Under the pieces are notes generated by a model. The model was not told the origin of the DNA and made no database searches. It worked only from the letters and a program-made list of their open reading frames with translations. This document shows positions 1 through 6,021 of a stretch of DNA of 16,523 nt, piece after piece (the first letter of the stretch is position 1; each line of letters begins with the position of its first letter). The stretch spans positions 1 through 16,523 of the forward strand of contig JAHDCH010000028.1 of the NCBI GenBank assembly GCA_020629995.1, read 5' to 3'. The position numbers were made by a program, and so were the translations under genes. Origin of the DNA: Pseudaestuariivita sp. (GTDB lineage Bacteria > Pseudomonadota > Alphaproteobacteria > Rhodobacterales > Rhodobacteraceae).

Positions 1-523
1 TCACCAGCTGGCAGCTTTCCATCACGTCGGGATGGATGAATTGATAGATCGTGCGGTCATTCGCCGTCTCGGGCGCGCCCATCTTGACCTTGCCTGCGTC
101 GGGCAATTTCACCAGCCGCGCGGGCAGCGCTTTGTGCGCGGGCGTTGACACGACATAAAAGCGGCCTCCGGGGCCAAAGGTGATCGGCCCCGCGCCCATC
201 CCAAGATACAGGACATCGCCGCGGTCCAGCTGGTGCGCGCCCTCCCGAACCGTCACTTCGGCCGTTTCACCGAGGTTGAGGATGCCGATTTCGCGCCGGT
301 CAAGGATTGATGGCGTGCCGCATTCGCGCACCTTGTCCAGCGTGATCGCCTCCGCATCCGGCACCACGCCGCCCACGATCATACGGTCATAATGCGTGTA
401 CAGCAGCCGCGCCTCGCCAGAGGCAAAGACACCGCCAAAATGAAAGTTTTCGCGCAAGGCAGATGTGTCCATCCCCCGCGTCTCATCGGGGCTGACGGCA
501 TAAAGGGTTTTGACGGTGAGCAT
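1..523 (-). CDS. kduI: 5-dehydro-4-deoxy-D-glucuronate isomerase (KduI), 3' part missing
   Basis: The minus-strand frame starts at the ATG ending at 523 and runs open off the left edge, giving 174 residues. The protein begins MLTVKTLYAVSPDETRGMDT. It carries KduI family patterns: YTHYDRMIVGGVVP near residue 40, a RREIGILNLG stretch near 85, the GDVLYLGMGAGPI turn near 110, and VMESCQLV at the edge. KduI isomerises 5-keto-4-deoxyuronate in the cytosol during pectin or alginate-type uronate breakdown. E. coli KduI is about 278 residues, so roughly 100 are missing here, including the zinc-binding part that cannot be checked. A GAGG lies 6 nt before the start. The gene is divergent from the GntR regulator at 774, whose family often controls hexuronate genes. 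The family call is firm; the exact substrate is inferred. Confidence 0.9.
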   Translation of the reverse strand, partial: MLTVKTLYAVSPDETRGMDTSALRENFHFGGVFASGEARLLYTHYDRMIVGGVVPDAEAITLDKVRECGTPSILDRREIGILNLGETAEVTVREGAHQLDRGDVLYLGMGAGPITFGPGGRFYVVSTPAHKALPARLVKLPDAGKVKMGAPETANDRTIYQFIHPDVMESCQLV

Positions 524-773
524 GGAAACCTCGCTGGATCAAATTCGGCCTGTACTGCGCGGCGCAACGGAGCCGTGTAGGGCCGCGCAGACCCGTGACA
601 TCAGCACGACGCATCCATTGCACGCAGGCAATCTTGTATGGTAGTATGGTATTAAATGATGCCGTGCAACCACTTTTGCCACTGGCACCAGTCTTTGGGC
701 CGGCGCACAAATGGCACCGGTACAGCAGGGGTCCAGATGGCTTGCTGGCGCGGACAGAAAAGGACGGGAGGCG
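524..773. promoter_or_regulatory. Divergent kduI / gntR control region
   Basis: This 250-bp gap separates two genes transcribed away from each other, so it should hold both promoters. It contains one copy of a 25-bp box at 628-652 (see that entry). It also holds a perfect inverted repeat ACTGG-CA-CCAGT at 681-692. I could not pick convincing -35/-10 pairs. No small gene is convincing here; the frames open in this stretch continue into neighbouring genes in the wrong phase. Confidence 0.5.
628..652. promoter_or_regulatory. Candidate GntR operator, copy 1 (upstream of gntR)
   Basis: This 25-bp box contains the core ATCTTGTATG followed by overlapping TATGGTA direct repeats. It matches the box at 1465-1489 at 19 of 25 positions without gaps. 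It lies in the divergent kduI/gntR control region, 121 bp before the regulator start, where an autoregulatory operator would be expected. The identity of the binding protein is inferred from position only. Confidence 0.45.
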
Positions 774-1451
774 ATGGCCTATTCGATACCCACCCGGCAG
801 TCGACGGCGGACATCATCTTTGCGCAGCTGCGCAAAGAGATCATGTCTCTGGACTTGCTGCCTGGCACAAAACTGTCCGAGGCCGAGGTGGCCGCGAAAT
901 TCGGCGTGTCACGGCAACCCGTGCGCGAGGCGCTCAACCTTTTGTCCAGCGAAAGCCTTGTCGAAATTCAGCCGCAAAAAGCCACACGGGTGGGGCGATT
1001 TTCGATGCGGCGCATCGAGGCTGCACGTTTCGCCCGGCGCGCCATCGAAATCGAAGTTCTTAAAAACGCGTCAGAAAACTGGTCTGACGTCTATGCTCCC
1101 AGCTTTGCGCGCTGCCTTGACGCCCAGCGCCGCGCCGTGGCCGAGCAGGACACGCACAGTTTTCAAACCCTGGACGAAGAGTTTCACGCTCTTATGGCTG
1201 ACGTCGCCAAAGCGCCTTTTGCCTTTCAGCAGATCAAATCGCACAAGTCCTATATCGACCGGATCTGCGCGCTCAGCCTGAAGGACGCCGCCGAAATGGC
1301 GGTGCTCGTCCGCGATCACGAGGCGCTCCTGACACACCTGGCGGCTCAGGACGCGACAGGCGCCGAGGCCGCGCTTCGAATTCACCTGTCACGCATCGAA
1401 AAGACCATCGCCGCCGTGCATCACGCCAACGCGGAATACTTCAACGACTGA
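774..1451 (+). CDS. GntR family transcriptional regulator, FCD (FadR-type) domain
   Basis: The protein has 225 residues. The N-terminal winged helix (about 8-75) contains the pattern LSEAEVAAKFGVSRQPVREAL at 34-54, typical of GntR recognition helices. The C-terminal all-helical FCD domain (about 80-215) keeps the usual acid/histidine set: D134 and H138 in DEEFH, H182 and H204, consistent with metal-assisted ligand binding. The frame is open back to 711, but the ATG at 774 is preferred because AAAAGGA lies 9 nt before it and the family's N-terminus fits there. Being divergent from kduI, it most likely senses a uronate intermediate and controls kduI and itself. That role is inferred; GntR/FCD membership is clear. 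Two copies of a 25-bp box flank the gene. Confidence 0.88.
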   Translation: MAYSIPTRQSTADIIFAQLRKEIMSLDLLPGTKLSEAEVAAKFGVSRQPVREALNLLSSESLVEIQPQKATRVGRFSMRRIEAARFARRAIEIEVLKNASENWSDVYAPSFARCLDAQRRAVAEQDTHSFQTLDEEFHALMADVAKAPFAFQQIKSHKSYIDRICALSLKDAAEMAVLVRDHEALLTHLAAQDATGAEAALRIHLSRIEKTIAAVHHANAEYFND

Positions 1452-1464
1452 CCGCGCTTGCGAT

Positions 1465-1489
1465 GCCATCTTGTATGTCAGTTTGATAC
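1465..1489. promoter_or_regulatory. Candidate GntR operator, copy 2 (downstream of gntR)
   Basis: This is the second copy of the box, with ATCTTGTATG identical to copy 1 and 19 of 25 positions shared overall. This copy also shows an inverted arrangement, TTGTAT-N9-ATACGA (1471-1491), with five of six arm positions complementary. It starts 14 bp after the gntR stop and lies between two convergent genes (gntR and lysR), so no promoter in the window obviously needs it. Confidence 0.4.
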
Positions 1490-1514
1490 GAAGTCTTGTC
1501 TCGGTCGCCCAGGA

Positions 1515-2426
1515 TCACACCGCAGCCTGCCATCCTCGGCCCTTGCCAATCCGTGCGATCAGGAAATCCATGAACACCCGCACTTTGGCCGACACCACAT
1601 TGCTTTTGGGATAGATCAGCCACAACGCTGGCTCATCCGCTCCCACATAATCAGGCAGCACCCGGCGCAGACGCCCCGCGGCCAGATCCGCGTGCACCAG
1701 CCACAGTGAATTCAGCGACACCCCCGCCCCGCGGAGCGTCGCTTCGCGCTGGGTCATGCCGTCATTCAGGATCAGCCGCTGCGCGGCGCGGGCGGGTGCA
1801 AACTCGCCGGTGGCTCCCTCTGCCGAAATCAGGCCGCGCGGCTCGAGATGCTGAAAGGCGATCATGCGGTGCCGGTCCAGATCCTCGGGCAGGGATGGCG
1901 TGCCATAAGTCTCAAGATAATCGGGTGCGGCGCACAGAACGCGGGTATCATCAGCCAGTTTGCGGGCCGTCAGGCTGCTGTCTTCCAGCACCGTGTTGCG
2001 CAAGGCGAGGTCAAAGCTGCCCTCGATCAGATCCACCTGCGTGTCCGACAGATGCAGGTCAAGCGTGACATCGGGGTGCGCCTCCATGAACGCAGGCAGA
2101 AGAGGCGCGATATACAGCTGGGCAAAGGTACTGGGCGCCGTGAACCGCAAGGTGCCGCTGATCCGCGCCTGCCCTTGCCCCAGCGCGGCAAGGGCCGCGT
2201 CTTCCTGCGCGATGATCTCGCGCGCGTAGGGCAGAAAATCCTGCCCTTCCAGCGACACCGAAACCTTGCGGGTCGAGCGGTGCAACAATTCGGCACCCAG
2301 CAGCTTTTCCAGTTTGGCGATCCGCGTGCTGGCCACCGCTGGCGCCATGCCCAACCGACGCCCAGCGGCGCTGATATTCAGCGCCTCGCAAGCCAGAACA
2401 AAAAGACGCAGGCTGTCGGTATCCAT
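1515..2426 (-). CDS. LysR family transcriptional regulator
   Basis: The protein has 303 residues, the normal LysR length. The N-terminal winged helix-turn-helix spans about 1-60, with the LysR pattern of aliphatic residues followed by AAGRRLGMAPAVASTRIAKL and LLGAELLHRSTRKVSVSLEG. A linker helix leads to the substrate-binding domain (about 90-295), which includes ISGTLRFTAPSTF and DLALRN. It resembles the LysR group often paired with a divergent oxidoreductase. The divergent SDR gene begins about 130 bp away, making that SDR and its downstream oxygenase the likely targets. The effector is unknown. No Shine-Dalgarno precedes the ATG; instead TATAAT directly abuts it on the minus strand. The next in-frame Met (27) would cut the DNA-binding domain. 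Confidence 0.9.
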   Translation of the reverse strand: MDTDSLRLFVLACEALNISAAGRRLGMAPAVASTRIAKLEKLLGAELLHRSTRKVSVSLEGQDFLPYAREIIAQEDAALAALGQGQARISGTLRFTAPSTFAQLYIAPLLPAFMEAHPDVTLDLHLSDTQVDLIEGSFDLALRNTVLEDSSLTARKLADDTRVLCAAPDYLETYGTPSLPEDLDRHRMIAFQHLEPRGLISAEGATGEFAPARAAQRLILNDGMTQREATLRGAGVSLNSLWLVHADLAAGRLRRVLPDYVGADEPALWLIYPKSNVVSAKVRVFMDFLIARIGKGRGWQAAV

Positions 2427-2553
2427 ATTATATACACTTTACGAATTCTGTTATCTTTTTTGATCCATTTTTATTCGTTTCGCAAATGATAGATTGCAGG
2501 GCAACGAAGCGCGCGGGCCAAAGGGCCGGGTTCAAACGCCAACCGAGGACGAC
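2427..2553. promoter_or_regulatory. Divergent lysR / SDR control region with candidate LysR box
   Basis: The AT-rich 127-bp gap lies between the LysR gene and the SDR gene. A T-N11-A motif of the LysR-box kind occurs at 2473-2487 (ATTCGTTTCGCAAAT), whose outer arms match at four of five positions. A TATAAT sits on the minus strand at 2432-2427 next to the lysR start, but its -35 is poor. For the SDR gene, TTGATC at 2460-2465 is a possible -35 without a good -10. The motifs are seen; binding is inferred. Confidence 0.45.
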
Positions 2554-3345
2554 ATGATGACAAAAACACTGCTGATCACAGGGGCCACTGATGGCATCGG
2601 CCTGTTGACGGCCAAAACGTTGGCTGCTGAAGGGCACAAGGTGCTGCTGCACGGGCGCAGCGCAGACAAGCTGGCCAAAGCGCAGCAAGAAGTGGGCGGG
2701 AGTACCGCGACCTACACTGCGGACCTGTCGAACATGGCCGAGGTGCACGCCCTTGCAGCCGCTGTCGCCAAGGATCACGCGCAGATTGACGTGCTGATCA
2801 ACAATGCAGGCGTGTTGAAGACACCTACGCCCAAAACGGCGGACGGCTTTGACGTGCGGTTCATGGTCAACACCTTCGCACCCTATGTCCTCAGCCGGGC
2901 TTTGCTGCCAAAGCTGTCAAGCGACGGGCGCATCGTGAACCTGTCGTCAGCTGCACAGGCCCCGGTTGACCTTGCAGCGATGCAGGGACGCAAGACGCTG
3001 GCCGACATGGAGGCCTATGCGCAAAGCAAGCTGGCGCTGACGATCTGGTCGCGCGTCATGGCAAAGGGTCTTGGCGATGGCCCCGTTGTTGTTGCGGTCA
3101 ATCCCGGGTCTTTGCTGGCGTCCAAGATGGTCAAGGAAGGCTTTGGCATCGCCGGCAACGATCTGAGCATCGGGGCGAACATCCTGCGCGAGGCTGCTCT
3201 GGGCGCATCGTTCGCGGATGCATCCGGCGCCTATTACGACAACGACGCCAGGGGATTTGCCCAACCACACCACGCCGCCCTTGATCCCGATCACAGCGCC
3301 GCCGTGATGCAAGAGCTGGACCGCATCGTCGCGCAGCTTGGCTAG
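2554..3345 (+). CDS. SDR family NAD(P)-dependent oxidoreductase
   Basis: The protein has 263 residues with the classical short-chain dehydrogenase layout. The cofactor loop TGATDGIG is at 9-16, NNAG at 83-86, the catalytic serine in NLSSA near 131, and the YxxxK pair Y155/K159 in AYAQSK. The HGRS after the second strand, with arginine where an acid would favour NAD, suggests NADP preference. It would reduce or oxidise a carbonyl/alcohol; the substrate is not evident. GAGGA at 2545-2549 precedes two adjacent ATGs at 2554 and 2557. The second has the better spacing, so the true start may be one codon later. Open sequence back to a TTG at 2494 is not credible as coding. The gene is divergent from lysR and 39 bp upstream of the oxygenase gene, probably cotranscribed. 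Confidence 0.88.
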   Translation: MMTKTLLITGATDGIGLLTAKTLAAEGHKVLLHGRSADKLAKAQQEVGGSTATYTADLSNMAEVHALAAAVAKDHAQIDVLINNAGVLKTPTPKTADGFDVRFMVNTFAPYVLSRALLPKLSSDGRIVNLSSAAQAPVDLAAMQGRKTLADMEAYAQSKLALTIWSRVMAKGLGDGPVVVAVNPGSLLASKMVKEGFGIAGNDLSIGANILREAALGASFADASGAYYDNDARGFAQPHHAALDPDHSAAVMQELDRIVAQLG

Positions 3346-3384
3346 CGCGGCATCCACCCCGATCCGACACGAAAGACACCCGCC

Positions 3385-4296
3385 ATGGACATGACATCCC
3401 TTGACCGCGCCCGCGCGATCCCCCGCCCTTCGCGCAACGACATGCTGCAAAGGCTACCGGCCGTGCAGCAGTTCTGGACCAAGAACCACGCGCTTTTCAA
3501 AGACGCATGGGCCGATTGGGAGACGCAGAAGGCCAGCGATCTGGCCACCCCTGACGCATCGCTGTTTGACCAGCGTTGCGCCGCGCGGTCGAGGCCGCGT
3601 GGGCCGATCCCTCGGCTGAAACCTCGGTGCGCAATCTGTGGGAAGAAGTGTTTCCCGGCGTGTACAAGGCCCAGTTCCTTGACCTGGGCAGACTGGCGTC
3701 CTTGCGCGCCTATCTGGATGACGTTGCCGACGCCGGCATCCCGCTGCGCCCGCCCTATGGCATTTCGCTGAACCGGGGCGGCGCGATGCTGGATCCCCGG
3801 TCCGAAGGGTACCTGGCGGCGCCCGCGTTCCAGGATTTTTACAGCACCCTGATGAACAGCTACATGCGCCCGATCTCTCGCCTGCTGTTTCCCGACGTGA
3901 TGGGCCACGACACGCAGACGTTCGGCTTTTCGATCCAGTGGCAGGCAGATGCCGACACGTCGCTGCGTGCGCATACCGATGCATCCTCGGTCACGCTGAA
4001 CATCAACCTGAACCTGCCCGGCGAAGGGTTTGAAGGGTCAGGCGTGCGGTTCTTTGACCGCCACACCCGCAAGGTGGACGAACTGAGCTTTGCCCCCGGC
4101 ACAGCGTTGATCCACCACGGCAGCGTGCCCCATGAATCGATGCCCATCACCCAAGGCACCCGGTCAAACTTTGTGCTGTGGCTCTATGGTGACGGGGGGG
4201 CGCATTCCGCCGCTGGGCGGCACGCCGCCCGCAGCCACGCCAAAAGACCGCTGGACGCAGCCCGATGCGCCCTCGGACGGTTTCGCGCCGTTCTGA
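3385..4296 (+). pseudogene. 2-oxoglutarate/Fe(II)-type dioxygenase, two compensating frameshifts
   Basis: Three frames join into a coherent 303-residue protein. The start is MDMTSLDRARAIPRP in one frame to about 3573, the middle lies in the frame one base back to 4199, and the end (RIPPLGGTPPAATP ... DGFAPF, TGA at 4294-4296) returns to the first frame. The first break fits loss of one G in GACCAG(G)CGTTG near 3573. The second fits gain of one G in the run of seven at 4194-4200. The middle keeps the iron ligands H197 and D199 (RAHTDASS) and H250, plus R260 (PHESMPITQGTR), expected to bind 2-oxoglutarate. The substrate is unknown. It follows the SDR by 39 bp. As sequenced, no full-length product forms, although the catalytic core is intact in one frame. 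The breaks may be real mutations or sequencing errors; net length is preserved. Confidence 0.7.
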
Positions 4297-4340
4297 CGTG
4301 GCACAGCCAAGGCACTGTCCTTGCAACGACACACACATGC

Positions 4341-4367
4341 GCAGGTGCCCGTCGATCAGGCACCTGC
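4341..4367. terminator. Perfect 9-bp hairpin between oxygenase and tRNA-Arg genes
   Basis: GCAGGTGCC at 4341-4349 and GGCACCTGC at 4359-4367 are perfect inverted repeats around a 9-nt loop. The hairpin lies 45 bp after the oxygenase stop and 76 bp beyond the tRNA 3' end, between convergent genes, as expected of a bidirectional transcription end. There is no T-run on either side, so it is not a standard intrinsic terminator. Confidence 0.4.
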
Positions 4368-4442
4368 AACGCGCCACGTCGGGCAAGCCCGGGCGAACAT
4401 GTCGATGCGGCTTTCAGCTGGATCAATTGTAAGTGGAGTAAG

Positions 4443-4519
4443 TGGCGCACCGGGGAGGATTCGAACCCCCGACCCCTTGATTCGTAGTCAAGTACTCTAT
4501 CCAGCTGAGCTACCGGTGC
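4443..4519 (-). tRNA. tRNA-Arg (anticodon ACG)
   Basis: Read on the minus strand, a full cloverleaf forms: acceptor GCACCGG with CCGGTGC, D arm GCTC/GAGT, anticodon stem CTTGA/TCAAG around loop CTACGAA, a 5-nt variable loop, and T arm GGGGG-TTCGAAT-CCTCC. The discriminator is G and the CCA end is encoded (4443-4445). The anticodon at the loop centre is ACG, so this tRNA reads CGN codons, normally after deamination of A34 to inosine by TadA. The gene lies downstream of the histidine kinase on the same strand but has its own promoter candidate. Confidence 0.97.
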
Positions 4520-4529
4520 GTGAGGGCGG

Positions 4530-4558
4530 GAGATAGACCCGGGGTGCAGGTTTTGCAA
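4530..4558 (-). promoter_or_regulatory. Candidate promoter of tRNA-Arg
   Basis: On the minus strand, TTGCAA (4558-4553) and TATCTC (4535-4530) are separated by 17 nt, placing the -10 about ten bases before the first tRNA base at 4519. Spacing and position fit a sigma-70-type promoter with a very short leader. The match to consensus is moderate. Confidence 0.4.
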
Positions 4559-4583
4559 GCGCCTTTTGTTGCCTTTTCAAGGC

Positions 4584-5969
4584 TCAGGTCAGGATCGTCC
4601 CTTTGGGCAGGCGGATTTCAAAGGCGGTGCCCGTGTCCGACGTCTCGGTCAGGTCCACCTGCCCGCCATGACCCCGGATCAGCTCTTGCACGATGGTCAG
4701 ACCCAGCCCCGTGCCCCCCTTGCGGGCGCCGCCGGCAAAGGGTTTGAACAGGTTTTCGCGCGCCTTGGGCGGCAGGCCCGGGCCGGTGTCACGCACGCAG
4801 ATCAGCCAATCATCGGCTTCATCGCGGGCGGCGATGGTGATCGTGCCGGGGCGGGTTGTGGCCATGATGACCTGCCGCGCGTTGCGCACGAGGTTGCCCA
4901 GCGCGCGGTACAGCTGTTCGGGATCGGCCCGCACGTCAAAGGCCGGGGGCACCTCGTCGATGAACTCGAGGTCATACTCACCCACAGCCAGACGTTCGGA
5001 TTGAAACACATCATCAACGATCTCGGGCAGCGACACGATCGACAGCTTGGGCGCGGGTTCTTCGGCGCGGCCAAAGGCCAGCGTGGATTCGCACAAGGTG
5101 ACGGCCCGGCGGATCGAGTTGACCAGCTTGGGCGCCATCCGGCGCACGGTCGGGTCCTCGGATTGTTCGATCCGGTCGGTGAACAGCTGGGCCGAGGTCA
5201 GGATGTTGCGCAGATCATGGCTTACCTTGGCCACCGCTTCTCCCAGCTGGGCAAGACGTTCGCGCTGGCGCAGGGCCGAGGTCAGCTGTGTCTGCATCGA
5301 TTGCAGCGCCTCTTCAGCCTCGCGCAGCTCGCGCACGCCGGCCGAAGGCTGAATGATCCGCCGCGCATCCTCGGGCGCGGCGGCATAGGCCTGCATGTGG
5401 TCGACAACACCGGTGATGGGCCGCACCAGCAAAACGCGCACGGCCAGGAACAGCAGCGTCGCGGTAAAGATCGAGATGATCGCCGACAGGATCAGGATGC
5501 GGATGCCGTAATCGATCATCGCGGCCCTCAGCGGCGCGCTGTCCATCGTTGCCTCGATGACAAGGCCCGCGTCCTGCACCGGCGTGCCGATCACGCGGAT
5601 CATCTCTCGCTCCGGCTCGGTCAACCGCAGCAGGGCATCGCGGATCAGCACATAGGCGGGCGCCTCGCGCAGGTCATACGTGCCCGACACCTCCAGAGGC
5701 ATCGGAGCCGACAGGATCAGCTGCCGCGCCGCATCACGCCGCAGCACGATATTGAACACACCCGCGTTGCGCAGCAGTTCGTCTTCGAGATCGGCGTCGA
5801 TCATGTCGGTGGCGAGCAGAGACAGAGATGCGATCTGTGACCGTTCCAGCCGGGCAAGGATGTAATCCTCGCGATAGCGGGCGACCGACGGCACAAAGAT
5901 CAGCACTTCGGCCAGAAAGACGAAGATCGTCGTCAGGATCAGGAAACGGCCGGAGAGTGAGTTGAACAT
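4584..5969 (-). CDS. Membrane sensor histidine kinase with HAMP domain
   Basis: The protein has 461 residues. It has a first membrane segment at about 10-30, a periplasmic sensor region of roughly 125 residues, and a second membrane segment at about 157-180. A HAMP-like linker and coiled coil follow (about 180-240). The phosphorylated histidine is H251 in KVSHDLRN. The ATP-binding domain has N363 in LVRNARQ, DTGPGLP at 394-400 and GGTGLGL at 418-424, so all catalytic boxes are present. The start at 5969 gives a proper N-terminal membrane anchor; the longer open frame to 6101 would overlap the upstream gene. It is the third gene of an apparent operon after the VTT protein and flavin oxidoreductase. 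No response regulator lies in the window, so its partner and signal are unknown. Confidence 0.9.
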   Translation of the reverse strand: MFNSLSGRFLILTTIFVFLAEVLIFVPSVARYREDYILARLERSQIASLSLLATDMIDADLEDELLRNAGVFNIVLRRDAARQLILSAPMPLEVSGTYDLREAPAYVLIRDALLRLTEPEREMIRVIGTPVQDAGLVIEATMDSAPLRAAMIDYGIRILILSAIISIFTATLLFLAVRVLLVRPITGVVDHMQAYAAAPEDARRIIQPSAGVRELREAEEALQSMQTQLTSALRQRERLAQLGEAVAKVSHDLRNILTSAQLFTDRIEQSEDPTVRRMAPKLVNSIRRAVTLCESTLAFGRAEEPAPKLSIVSLPEIVDDVFQSERLAVGEYDLEFIDEVPPAFDVRADPEQLYRALGNLVRNARQVIMATTRPGTITIAARDEADDWLICVRDTGPGLPPKARENLFKPFAGGARKGGTGLGLTIVQELIRGHGGQVDLTETSDTGTAFEIRLPKGTILT

Positions 5970-5985
5970 CTGTCGCCTGTGCTTT

Positions 5986-6009
5986 GCGGGGCATGTAACC
6001 ACGCCCCGC
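5986..6009. repeat. GC-rich hairpin between oxidoreductase and histidine kinase genes
   Basis: GCGGGGC (5986-5992) and GCCCCGC (6003-6009) form a perfect 7-bp stem with a 10-nt loop. It fills much of the 52-bp gap between the oxidoreductase stop and the kinase start. On the transcribed minus strand it ends 16 nt before the kinase ATG and has no following T-run. It may stabilise or attenuate the mRNA segment; that is inference. Confidence 0.4.
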
Positions 6010-6021
6010 GGGATTATCAAA

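Noticed and set aside
3573..4200. Programmed ribosomal frameshifting in the oxygenase gene
   Set aside because: The first site has no slippery heptamer, and two opposite shifts in one non-mobile gene would be very unusual. Mutation or sequencing error is simpler.
4297..4487. Extension of the middle oxygenase frame to 4487
   Set aside because: This part reads through the G7 frameshift into the antisense of the tRNA gene; the natural C-terminus is in the other frame, ending at 4296.
4571..4583. Terminator after the histidine kinase
   Set aside because: GCCTT-TTC-AAGGC is a perfect 5-bp stem directly after the stop, but on the transcribed strand it is followed by A-rich, not T-rich, sequence.
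4566..5840. 424-codon plus-strand frame opposite the histidine kinase
   Set aside because: It is a shadow of the kinase codons, with no domain and no ribosome site.
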